Origin: JAAZBA01 sp964461815
Lineage (GTDB): Bacteria; Bacillota; Clostridia; Oscillospirales; QAMX01
Reading direction: 5' to 3'
Length of the DNA stretch: 30,524 nucleotides
Assembly (NCBI GenBank): GCA_964461815.1
Contig: CAYWVF010000029.1
Span: 1 to 30,524, forward strand
This document shows, one piece after another, positions 14,621 through 22,702 of this stretch (position 1 is its first letter; every line of letters starts with the position of its first letter). The notes beneath the pieces are model-generated. The model did no database searches. It saw only the letters and a program-made list of their open reading frames with translations, and was not told where the DNA came from. The position numbers were made by a program, and so were the translations under genes.

Positions 14621-16162
14621 ATGAACTACAAAAAACTCGGTACGATTTTAGGTAAGATCATGATCCTTGAGGCAATACTTATGCTTGCGCCTCTTGCGGT
14701 AAGTCTGATCTACAAGGAGTCCTTTACACATATTCTTGCTTTTCTTGTTCCCATTGTTATTCTGACTGCGCTTGGTCTTACGCTGCAAATACCGAAGCCC
14801 GAGCGGAATCATCTTTACCAAAAAGAGGGCTTTGCTCTCACGGCACTTGTATGGGTAGTAATGGCGCTTTTCGGTGCGATCCCATTTGTTATCAACGGTG
14901 ATATCCCAAACTATATTTATGCCTGTTTTGAGATCATGTCAGGCTTCACAACTACCGGTTCCAGCGTGATAGTTGATATAACTACAATTTCACACTCCTC
15001 GCTCTTCTGGCGCAGCTTCTCACACTGGATCGGCGGTATGGGTATACTCGTATTCGTTCTGATCTTTATACCGGAAAGCAATGACGGCTCATCAATGCAT
15101 CTGCTCCGTGCAGAAAGCCCGGGGCCTCAGGTAGGTAAGCTGGTATCAAAAATGAAGGTCAGCTCGAGGATATTGTATCTGATCTATTTGGGTATGACCG
15201 TTCTTGAGGTCATCATCCTTATGCTCGACAAGCCTATTCCGGGATATGAAAACGAACAGTTTTTCTTTAGCCTTCTTGCTACATTTGGATGCGCCGGTAC
15301 AGGCGGCTTCGGCTTCATCCCGGGAAGTATGGAGCTGTTCCATCCATTCTCACAGTATGTGATGGCGATCTTTCTGATCCTGTTCGGCTGTAATTTCAGT
15401 CTATACTATCTGCTGCTCATAGGAAAGATCAGAGATGTATTCCGCAGTGAAGAGTTCAAATCGTATTTTGCGATAATCGGTGCAGCTGTTCTTTTCACAT
15501 TTATAAGCTTGGTATGGCGTTTTGAAGCATTTCCGCAGATATACACAACAGAGGAAGCCTTCCGTCACTCATTGTTCCAGGTGGCCTCACTCATGACAAC
15601 CGCAGGCTATACGACGACCGACTACCACACGTGGCCTATGCTCGCTATAACATCTCTGATAATCGTTATGTTTATCGGTGCTATGGCAGGCTCTACCGCA
15701 GGCGGTATCAAGGTATCCAGAATCGTTATCGCACTAAAGGGTGCTTATATCAACGTCAGGAAGCTCATCAGCCCTCGTTATGTTCCCAAGGCAAAGTTTG
15801 AGGGTAAAACATTGGAATCGGATACGATCAACGACGTTTTCGCATTCATTACGTTGTATTTCTTCATCTTCCTGATAGCGTTATTCCTGCTTTCATTCGA
15901 TCCGATCAACGGACAGATCGTGAACATCGTTTCGGATGCCGGAGCATACGAGGTCAAGCACGGCTTTTTCAGTAATTTTTCTGCCGTACTCGCCTGCATT
16001 TCAAACGTTGGCCCTGCATTTGAGGCAGTAGGTCCATATTCGAATTTCGCAGGCTATAATGAGTTTTCGATCATAATTCTGATGCTCACCATGCTGCTCG
16101 GCAGACTGGAAATCCTACCTGTTTTGATCCTGTTCAGCAGAAGAACATGGAAAAAAGTCTAA
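14621..16162 (+). CDS. trkH: Trk/Ktr-type potassium channel subunit TrkH
   Basis: This 513-residue membrane protein forms the K+ pore. It has the family's four membrane-pore-membrane repeats. The selectivity-filter segments are visible in order: FTTTGSSV (about 109), GCAGTGGFG (about 224), MTTAGYTTTD (about 325) and SNVGPAFEAVGP (about 460). The hydrophobic profile starts at residue 10 with no separate signal peptide. The ATG follows AAGGTGA, which overlaps the trkA stop region. The bidirectional terminator 16174-16214 follows immediately. Confidence 0.93.
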   Translation: MNYKKLGTILGKIMILEAILMLAPLAVSLIYKESFTHILAFLVPIVILTALGLTLQIPKPERNHLYQKEGFALTALVWVVMALFGAIPFVINGDIPNYIYACFEIMSGFTTTGSSVIVDITTISHSSLFWRSFSHWIGGMGILVFVLIFIPESNDGSSMHLLRAESPGPQVGKLVSKMKVSSRILYLIYLGMTVLEVIILMLDKPIPGYENEQFFFSLLATFGCAGTGGFGFIPGSMELFHPFSQYVMAIFLILFGCNFSLYYLLLIGKIRDVFRSEEFKSYFAIIGAAVLFTFISLVWRFEAFPQIYTTEEAFRHSLFQVASLMTTAGYTTTDYHTWPMLAITSLIIVMFIGAMAGSTAGGIKVSRIVIALKGAYINVRKLISPRYVPKAKFEGKTLESDTINDVFAFITLYFFIFLIALFLLSFDPINGQIVNIVSDAGAYEVKHGFFSNFSAVLACISNVGPAFEAVGPYSNFAGYNEFSIIILMLTMLLGRLEILPVLILFSRRTWKKV

Positions 16163-16173
16163 TACAAGATTAA

Positions 16174-16214
16174 AAATCCCGACGCACTTCGCTTTGAAGT
16201 CTGTCGGGATTTTC
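16174..16214. terminator. Bidirectional terminator between trkH and the PHP gene
   Basis: An 11-bp outer stem (16174-16184 with 16204-16214, AAAATCCCGAC with GTCGGGATTTT) and a 5-bp inner stem (ACTTC/GAAGT) are flanked by A-runs and T-runs on both strands. It serves trkH on plus and the lon-to-PHP operon on minus. The stretch 16215-16320 shows no further feature. Confidence 0.87.
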
Positions 16215-16320
16215 TGTATTTGTTCTGCTGAGCTATGCGGTGAGCAAAAGCTAATTCTGCAAGCCTATCTGCTCTGAATTATGAAAAGTCACTGCAACGA
16301 AAAGTTCATCGTGATATAAA

Positions 16321-17337
16321 TCATTCCAATGATAACTCATCACGAAAGAAGCCACGTGTGTCGGCATATCTGCCGCAAAAATCATATGCACTGAAGCGTA
16401 CATATGGTGTCTGCTCCGGGATCTTAAAATCAGCAAAGGTCACAGGCTCCGATTCGGTGCCTACCTTGTATCTGACGACCTTACCGGCTGTATGCATAGT
16501 GATCTGGCGAACGGGGTCTGTCTCTATATGAACACTATCACCGTCAAATGTAAGCTCATTTATACGAGGTCCCATCGAAGAATAGAAATTTCCCTTTTCA
16601 AGTGCATCAATAACCGATCCGTATGTCAGATCCTTTGCCAATACCATTGTGAAAGCACCGAATGAATCCGAAGCAGGGCTGTCCAATGGAGCTCCATTGT
16701 GATTATCATCTGCACTATGAACGAATATTCTGTTTCCTTCACGGAGCATACGATCATACAGCACAGCATTATATTCTATTCTGTTTCCGTGATAGCTGCC
16801 ATAATTGCACATTTCCATAGAAAAGAAGCCTTTGTACTGTGCTACCTGCTCCTGATTTTCATGCGACCATACCGCATGATTATGTGCGCAAAGATAGCCG
16901 TTTTCGACAGCTGTTTTGACAAATTCATTTATATACTCGACCGTATATTGACGAGGTGCCATGCTTCCCGCTTTCTTAGACTTAGCCATTATCTCAGGAT
17001 CACACTTGCAATAATCATCATTAAAATTAATGTGTGTCACATTGTGCGGATCCTTGGCAATGAGATTAATGTGTATCTCCGGTCCATATGCATCATAGTT
17101 CGAGCCATTCGGTCGAATATGCGATTCATAGCCTGTGATCATAAGAAAGTCAGGCTCGGTCATATCCGAATGATCGTATGGGATCTCGTGATCCGTGATC
17201 GCCAATATAGAGTATCCACGCTTTTTGTACTCATCTTTCATCTTCTCCGGTGTCAGTCTGCCATCCGAGATGACACTGTGACTGTGCAGATTAGCTTTGT
17301 ACTGAGGCTGATCTTTAGCGATATAGCAAATCATCAT
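16321..17337 (-). CDS. PHP-domain metallophosphoesterase (CehA/histidinol-phosphatase-like)
   Basis: This 338-residue protein has a PHP fold, a metal-dependent phosphoesterase. Metal-binding motifs in order are NLHSHSVISDG (H18, H20, D25), ITDHE (near 57-61), YESH (near 81), HNHAVW (near 164) and VHSADDNH (near 222). The C-terminal stretch ending ARFSAYDF-like and ADTRGFF resembles CehA-type proteins, with a small beta domain after the catalytic part. Substrate unknown: histidinol phosphate is possible, but no his genes are present. It is last in the lon-engB-FAH-lysA series, 18 bases after lysA. The ATG pair at 17337/17334 follows AAGGAGA. Confidence 0.82.
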   Translation of the reverse strand: MMICYIAKDQPQYKANLHSHSVISDGRLTPEKMKDEYKKRGYSILAITDHEIPYDHSDMTEPDFLMITGYESHIRPNGSNYDAYGPEIHINLIAKDPHNVTHINFNDDYCKCDPEIMAKSKKAGSMAPRQYTVEYINEFVKTAVENGYLCAHNHAVWSHENQEQVAQYKGFFSMEMCNYGSYHGNRIEYNAVLYDRMLREGNRIFVHSADDNHNGAPLDSPASDSFGAFTMVLAKDLTYGSVIDALEKGNFYSSMGPRINELTFDGDSVHIETDPVRQITMHTAGKVVRYKVGTESEPVTFADFKIPEQTPYVRFSAYDFCGRYADTRGFFRDELSLE

Positions 17338-17355
17338 ATTGCAACTCTCCTTATG

Positions 17356-18657
17356 TTAAAATATATCATTTTTTACCAGATCTTCATATGTTTCGCGCTT
17401 GATTATGACCTTGGACGTACCTCCGCGTACCATTACGACAGGCGGACGAGGTACACGGTTATAATTTGACGCCATCGAATAGCAATATGCACCTGTAGCA
17501 AGCGTACAGAGCAAGTCCCCTGCTTCCGGCTTCTGTATCACAACATCCTTACCCAGCATATCACCGCTTTCACAGCAACGACCTGCGATCGTCACCATAG
17601 ACGTCTTCGGCTCATTCACCTTTTCGGGAAGCTCAAACTCATACGCAGCTTCATACAGTGCATAGCGTGGATTATCTGTCATACCGCCGTCAATCGCTAC
17701 ATATGTGCGTACTCCCGGTATCGTCTTTACACTGCCAACCGTATACACTGTAATACCTGACGATGCAACGATCGAGCGTCCCGGCTCGATAATAAGTCTC
17801 GGAGCCGGCAGATCATACTTTCTGAGGCTTTTCTTGAGTGCAGCCGAAAGCTTTCCGATATTCTCATCCGGTGTTTTCGGGTCATTAGAGCTGATATACT
17901 TTATTCCGAAGCCTCCGCCGACATTCAGATCATATGTCTCAATGCCAAGCTTCTCCTTTATCTCATTTATAAATCCTACCATTACCTCGGCAGCCTGCTC
18001 AAACGGCTCAGTATCGAATATCTGAGAACCAATGTGGCAATGTATGCCTGTATATTCCACATTTTCAAGCTCCATGCTGTGTCTTATGATCTCAAGAGCC
18101 TCGCCTGTTTCCAGTGCCACGCCGAATTTTGAGTCGATAGCTCCCGTCTTTATATAATCATGCGTATGTGCATCGATACCCGGCTTAATGCGGAAAAGTA
18201 TCTTTACCTTTTTACCTAACTCGCCTGCCATCTTATTCAGACGTTCCAGCTCGTCATAGTTATCTACAACAAAATGACCTATGTTGAAATCAAGGCCCTC
18301 CTTGATCTCCACCGGTGTCTTATTATTGCCATGGAAAAACAGCTTGCTCATATCAAAGCCTGCAGCATGAGCCGTATATAATTCACCGCCGCTCACTACG
18401 TCTGCACCCAGGCATTCCTCGTTAAGGAGCTTGTACATATAACCTGTACAAAAAGCTTTGCCTGCATATGCTACCAGTGAATTTTCCCCGTAATGCTTCA
18501 AAAGCGCATCACGGTAAGCTCTGCACTGTTCTCGTATATAATCTTCGTCCATGATCATCAGCGGTGTGCCATACTGCTTTGCCAGCATGGGAACATCAAG
18601 ACCGCCTATTGTCATATGGCCTTTTTCATTTACTCCCAAGCAATTTGATACAAACAT
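17356..18657 (-). CDS. lysA: Diaminopimelate decarboxylase
   Basis: This 433-residue PLP enzyme of the alanine-racemase fold makes L-lysine from meso-diaminopimelate, the last lysine step. The PLP lysine is K67 in YAGKAF. Other family motifs are HCHIGSQIFD, NVGGGFGI, the phosphate-binding EPGRSIV, and CCESGD, whose cysteine and glutamate take part in substrate binding in LysA. The open frame reaches 18690, overlapping the previous gene, but TTGGAGGG sits seven bases before the ATG at 18657, so that start is preferred. It follows the FAH-family gene by 29 bases. With thrC in the same half of the window, the aspartate pathway is represented twice. Confidence 0.95.
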   Translation of the reverse strand: MFVSNCLGVNEKGHMTIGGLDVPMLAKQYGTPLMIMDEDYIREQCRAYRDALLKHYGENSLVAYAGKAFCTGYMYKLLNEECLGADVVSGGELYTAHAAGFDMSKLFFHGNNKTPVEIKEGLDFNIGHFVVDNYDELERLNKMAGELGKKVKILFRIKPGIDAHTHDYIKTGAIDSKFGVALETGEALEIIRHSMELENVEYTGIHCHIGSQIFDTEPFEQAAEVMVGFINEIKEKLGIETYDLNVGGGFGIKYISSNDPKTPDENIGKLSAALKKSLRKYDLPAPRLIIEPGRSIVASSGITVYTVGSVKTIPGVRTYVAIDGGMTDNPRYALYEAAYEFELPEKVNEPKTSMVTIAGRCCESGDMLGKDVVIQKPEAGDLLCTLATGAYCYSMASNYNRVPRPPVVMVRGGTSKVIIKRETYEDLVKNDIF

Positions 18658-18686
18658 CTGTATCCCTCCAATCTTATTCTGTATCT

Positions 18687-19448
18687 TCATTCTACGTAAT
18701 TCACAAGCGTTCCTATGCCCTCAAGCTCGACCTCGACCCTATCTCCACGGTTCATTGCGCTGATCCCGGACGGAGTACCTGTTGTTACCACGTCACCCGG
18801 GAGCAAAGTCATGCACTCTGTGATGAATTCTATAAGCTCAGGTATTTTCCACATAAATAATGAAGTATTTGCACTCTGTCTTACCTCACCATTTACTCGA
18901 CATTCTATCTTTAGTCTTTCCGGGTCGACCTCGTCTGTAACTATCGGCCCTACCGGAGCAAATGTATCAAAGGATTTTGCCCTTGTCCACTGACCGTCCT
19001 TTGTCTGAATGTCACGTGCTGTCACGTCATTCAAGCATGTGTAGCCGAGTATGTATTCCTTTGCATCCTCAGCCTTTACATTTTTTGCTTCCTTTTTTAT
19101 GACGATCGCAAGCTCAGCCTCATGATCGACTCTCTCTGAGCAGCTCGGATATTTTATTATACCGTTCGGTGCCAGAAGTGTCGTTGTAGGTTTTATGAAT
19201 AATATCGGATTTTTCGGCACCGCTGCACTGTCTCCGCCGATCTCTTTGATGTGATCGAAGTAGTTTTTACCTACTGCCACTATCTTACTCGGCTCACACG
19301 GCTCAAGAAGCTCAAGCTTCTCAAAAGCTATCTCCTCACCTGTGTATTCACATCCGTCATACGGCGCTTTCTTCAGAATCTTTGCCGTATCGCCATCCAA
19401 AACAGCCCATACAGCTTTATTTTCCCGTTTGAATCTGATATATTTCAT
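18687..19448 (-). CDS. Fumarylacetoacetate hydrolase (FAH) family protein
   Basis: This 253-residue protein has the FAH fold, a divalent-metal enzyme superfamily that cleaves, hydrates or decarboxylates beta-keto acids such as acylpyruvates and oxaloacetate. Seen here are the N-terminal cap followed by AVGKNYFDHIKE, the metal-binding glutamates in HEAELAIVI, LNDVTARDIQ, the KSFDTFAPVGP segment and the C-terminal GDVVTTGTPSG. Length fits single-domain members such as FAHD1-like acylpyruvases or oxaloacetate decarboxylases. The exact substrate cannot be assigned. The start follows AAAGGAG; engB lies 11 bases upstream. Confidence 0.87.
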   Translation of the reverse strand: MKYIRFKRENKAVWAVLDGDTAKILKKAPYDGCEYTGEEIAFEKLELLEPCEPSKIVAVGKNYFDHIKEIGGDSAAVPKNPILFIKPTTTLLAPNGIIKYPSCSERVDHEAELAIVIKKEAKNVKAEDAKEYILGYTCLNDVTARDIQTKDGQWTRAKSFDTFAPVGPIVTDEVDPERLKIECRVNGEVRQSANTSLFMWKIPELIEFITECMTLLPGDVVTTGTPSGISAMNRGDRVEVELEGIGTLVNYVE

Positions 19449-19459
19449 ATTATTCTCCT

Positions 19460-20053
19460 TTATTTGCGCTCTGCCGCTTCGATCACAAGCTTTAAAAGCT
19501 CATCACGTCCTGTTTTTTTCAGTGTCGAAAAAACTATAAGCTTAGAAGGATCATCAAGCTCGAATGTATCGCAAATCAAATCTATCGCAGCTGTTGTTTC
19601 CGATTTATTGAGCTTATCAGCTTTATTAGCTACAACAACATACGGTATTCCATAGTGCTTGTAAAGTCCTGCCATAGACATATCACCGTCCGTCGGCTTA
19701 TGACGAATATCAACTATCAATATTCCGAGAGTGATATCACGACTTGATTCGAAATATTCGCTCATCAGCTCTCCCCAACGCTCACGCTCACTGTGGGACA
19801 CCTTAGCGTAGCCGTAGCCCGGCAGATCCACAAGATAAAATTTCTCGTCTATCATAAAAAGATTTATGTTAGCCGTTTTACCCGGTGCGGCACTGACACG
19901 TGCGATGCTTTTTCTGTTGAGCAAGCAGTTTATCATTGATGATTTTCCAACATTTGATCTGCCTGCCATTACTATTTGAGGTCTTCCGTCTGTCGGGAAG
20001 TCCGATCTCTTTGCAGCAGAACGGATAAAATTCGAATTATCTATTCTTATCAA
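19460..20053 (-). CDS. engB: Ribosome biogenesis GTPase YsxC/EngB
   Basis: This 197-residue TRAFAC GTPase takes part in late assembly of the 50S subunit. G1 is GRSNVGKS at 31-38, the G2 threonine is T60 in PGKT, G3 is DLPGYG beginning at D76, and G4 is NKAD at 143-146. The length is that of the family. The start is a TTG at 20053. No in-frame ATG lies between the lon stop and this codon, and starting here gives the usual spacing to G1. The Shine-Dalgarno is poor (GAAAGG almost touching, GAAGGG 13 bases away), so expression may depend on coupling to lon, which ends 19 bases upstream. The lon-engB order is common in Firmicutes. Confidence 0.93.
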   Translation of the reverse strand: MIRIDNSNFIRSAAKRSDFPTDGRPQIVMAGRSNVGKSSMINCLLNRKSIARVSAAPGKTANINLFMIDEKFYLVDLPGYGYAKVSHSERERWGELMSEYFESSRDITLGILIVDIRHKPTDGDMSMAGLYKHYGIPYVVVANKADKLNKSETTAAIDLICDTFELDDPSKLIVFSTLKKTGRDELLKLVIEAAERK

Positions 20054-20072
20054 GCCTTTCGCACATCCCTTC

Positions 20073-22550
20073 TCAATGTCTTATCGTATTTACTTCCTGA
20101 TGTGCTTCGCCGCTTTCCTGCGGAGCTATGACTGCATCCTCATGGATATCCGCATGTATACAATCCTCGACATTCAGCTTCACTTGTTTTTTTGTAAGTG
20201 CAGCCTCGACCACAGCATCCATATGAGCGACAGGAATAAACGTAAGTGCAGCACGTACATCCTGATCGATCTCGGCAAGATCTGTCTCATTATCACTCGG
20301 TATTATAACCGTCTTCATGCCTGCACGGTATGCTGCCATAGTTTTCTCCTTAAGTCCGCCTATCGGCAATACACGTCCTCTAAGAGTTATCTCACCTGTC
20401 ATTGCCACATCGTGCCGTACAGGTGTATTGCTCAGCGCAGATATGAGAGCCGTTGCAACAGTAATGCCTGCCGACGGGCCGTCCTTTGGCACAGCACCCT
20501 CCGGGAAGTGGATATGCAGATCATACTTTTTATAGAAATCCGGATCTATACCGAACATCTTTGCTCGGCTTCGTATGTAGCTCAGTGCGATCTTCGTTGA
20601 CTCCTTCATAACGTCACCGAGATTACCTGTAAGCTCAAGCTTGCCGCTTCCGTCAACAACGTTTACCTCGACCTCAAGCAGCTCACCGCCTACGCTTGTC
20701 CATGCAAGTCCATTGACGATACCTATCTCATCAAGCTTTGCGGCTTTATCACGTTTAAACTTCGGAGCACCTAAGAAAGTCTCATAATTTGTATTATTAA
20801 CTGTATGTCTTGTCTTCTCAGGCTCGTCAGTGATCATCTTCGCAGTACGACGACATGCGGTAGCGATCTCACGTTCAAGTGTACGCACACCCGATTCTCT
20901 TGTATAAAGGTCTATCACTGTACGTATACCATCGTCTGTAAACCTCAGATTAGTTTTGCGCAATCCGTGCTTCTTGAGCTGCTTCGGTATCAAATGATCC
21001 TTGGCAATGTGAAGCTTCTCCTCATCCGTATAGCTGCCGATCTCGATAACATCCATTCTGTCAAGCAGCGGACGCGGTATCGTAGATGTGGTATTTGCAG
21101 TAACAACAAACATTACCTGCGACAGGTCGAACGGAACTTCAATATAATGATCTCTGAACTCATGGCTCTGAGCCGTGTCAAGAACTTCAAGCAATGCCGA
21201 TGCCGGATCTCCACGGAAGTCATTACCAAGCTTGTCTATTTCATCCAGCAGTATAAGAGCATTGCTGCTTCCAGCTTGCTTTATCGCTGTGATTATACGT
21301 CCCGGCATAGCTCCGACGTAGGTTTTTCTGTGACCTCGGATATCTGCTTCGTCACGTACTCCACCAAGAGACAGTCTTGCATATTTTCTGTTCATTGCCT
21401 TTGCAATGCTTACGCCTATAGATGTTTTTCCGACACCGGGCGGACCTACAAGACAAAGCACCTGACCGGAGAACTTTTTTTCACCTGCATCTGCCAATGT
21501 TTTTCGTACAGCAAGGAACTCCAAAATACGCTCCTTGACCTTTTCGAGTCCGTAGTGGTCAGCTTCAAGCACTCTTTCGGCTGCCTTTAAATCGGTACGT
21601 TCCTTTGTATATTTGTTCCACGGCAGCTCCAGTACGAGATCGAGGTAATTTCTCAGCACCGTATAGTCAGGTGCGTGAGAAGGTGTGCGCTCCAGCTTTC
21701 TGATCTCTTTGAAAAGCTTCTCGTGTGTCTCCTTATCAAGCGATAACTTTTTCAGCTTATCATAATAAGCGCCTATCTCATCCTCTTCCTCGTCAACGCC
21801 CTGGAATCCATGACCTGTGCCTTCTCCAAGCTCTTCCTTTATAGCCCTGAGCTGTTCACGCAGGTAATACTCACGCTGATTTTTCTCGATCTTTTCCTTA
21901 GCATTATTCATTATTTCGAGCTCAAGCTTCAGCACCTCATACTCTCGATTGAGTATAGTCAACAGTGCAGTCGCTCTTGCGGATATGCTTTGAAGCTCGA
22001 GTATCCTCTGGCGATCCTTCAATTTAAGCATAACACTCTGTGCTACGTAATCGCATAAGTATCCCAGATCGTCGCATTCCATCACCGTAAGGATCGTTTC
22101 CGGATTCATTCTCGGAGATAGCTCCGCATAGCCCTGGAATACAGCCTGTATGCTTCTGAGCAGTGCTTCCGACTTTACGGATTCGGAATCGGTATGCTTT
22201 TCATCTATTCGTTCTATTTTTGCTTTTATATACGGCTCGTATTCAATGATATCTTCGATGCGTGCCCTGTATTCACCCTCTACAAGCACACGTATGTTAT
22301 CTCCCGATATCTTCAATGTCTGACGTACGGAAGCGCAAACGCCGATATTATACAGTCCGTCTCTGTCAGGCTCATTGACCTTTACATCCTTCTGCGCTAC
22401 AAGGAAAACTCGATTGCCGTCCTTTAACGCCTGCTCAAGTGCCTTTACAGACTTTTCACGTCCTATATCAAAATGCAGTATCATTTTCGGATACATTACC
22501 ATGCCGCGAAGTGCAATAAGCGGCATTATCAATGTATTCTCTTTATCCAT
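20073..22550 (-). CDS. lon: ATP-dependent Lon protease
   Basis: This 825-residue LonA protease degrades misfolded and regulatory proteins. The N-terminal substrate domain covers about residues 1-190, a coiled-coil helical region 200-300, and the AAA+ module follows with Walker A GPPGVGKT (369-376), Walker B ILLDEIDK and the sensor regions. The C-terminal protease domain has the Ser-Lys dyad in DGPSAG and GGLKEK. The open frame reaches 22592, but AGGAG at 22562-22558 lies seven bases before the ATG at 22550. The ATG at 22556 (two residues longer) is an alternative. A structured RNA and a candidate own promoter lie between clpX and this gene. Confidence 0.95.
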   Translation of the reverse strand: MDKENTLIMPLIALRGMVMYPKMILHFDIGREKSVKALEQALKDGNRVFLVAQKDVKVNEPDRDGLYNIGVCASVRQTLKISGDNIRVLVEGEYRARIEDIIEYEPYIKAKIERIDEKHTDSESVKSEALLRSIQAVFQGYAELSPRMNPETILTVMECDDLGYLCDYVAQSVMLKLKDRQRILELQSISARATALLTILNREYEVLKLELEIMNNAKEKIEKNQREYYLREQLRAIKEELGEGTGHGFQGVDEEEDEIGAYYDKLKKLSLDKETHEKLFKEIRKLERTPSHAPDYTVLRNYLDLVLELPWNKYTKERTDLKAAERVLEADHYGLEKVKERILEFLAVRKTLADAGEKKFSGQVLCLVGPPGVGKTSIGVSIAKAMNRKYARLSLGGVRDEADIRGHRKTYVGAMPGRIITAIKQAGSSNALILLDEIDKLGNDFRGDPASALLEVLDTAQSHEFRDHYIEVPFDLSQVMFVVTANTTSTIPRPLLDRMDVIEIGSYTDEEKLHIAKDHLIPKQLKKHGLRKTNLRFTDDGIRTVIDLYTRESGVRTLEREIATACRRTAKMITDEPEKTRHTVNNTNYETFLGAPKFKRDKAAKLDEIGIVNGLAWTSVGGELLEVEVNVVDGSGKLELTGNLGDVMKESTKIALSYIRSRAKMFGIDPDFYKKYDLHIHFPEGAVPKDGPSAGITVATALISALSNTPVRHDVAMTGEITLRGRVLPIGGLKEKTMAAYRAGMKTVIIPSDNETDLAEIDQDVRAALTFIPVAHMDAVVEAALTKKQVKLNVEDCIHADIHEDAVIAPQESGEAHQEVNTIRH

Positions 22551-22569
22551 TTCCATACTCCTGATCCTA

Positions 22570-22599
22570 TATATATTTGGAAAAAAGCGCACCTGTCAA
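22570..22599 (-). promoter_or_regulatory. Candidate promoter of lon, embedded in the clpX-lon RNA element
   Basis: On the minus strand a consensus TTGACA (22599-22594) and TATATA (22575-22570) are 18 bases apart. The -35 and spacer overlap the 3' arm and U-tract of the hairpin element. A start near 22563 would put AGGAG almost at the mRNA 5' end. Confidence 0.5.
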
Positions 22600-22690
22600 A
22601 GGATAACGGCTTCTGTTGGAATGCAGCTGCCTACATTCCCACAAATCTGCATCATTGCAGACCGCATTATCCTATGGAAGATGCGCTTTC
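22581..22690 (-). ncRNA. Structured intergenic RNA with terminal U-tract between clpX and lon
   Basis: Read minus, from 13 bases after the clpX stop: P1 AAAGCGCA/TGCGCTTT (22689-22682, 22591-22584). A 9-by-9 internal loop follows. P2 is GGATAA plus CGG pairing with CCG plus TTATCC (22672-22662, 22609-22601). P2 opens into a three-way junction with P3 TCTGC/GCAGA (22661-22657, 22650-22646) and P4 TGTGGGAATG/CATTCCAACA (22643-22634, 22623-22614, 9 of 10 pairs). P1 runs into TTTTTT (22586-22581), as in an intrinsic terminator. I do not recognise a known RNA family. It could be an elaborate clpX terminator, a lon leader attenuator or a small RNA processed from the clpX transcript. Confidence 0.6.
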
Positions 22691-22702
22691 AAGGTTATAT
22701 CC

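Noticed and set aside
18657..18690. Four-base ATGA overlap start for lysA at 18690
   Set aside because: The longer start has no ribosome binding site, while TTGGAGGG is seven bases before the ATG at 18657.
22665..22672. TPP riboswitch suggested by GGATAATG in the clpX-lon gap
   Set aside because: The CTGAGA and the following CCAGCG-type segments are missing, the fold differs, and the neighbouring genes are unrelated to thiamine.
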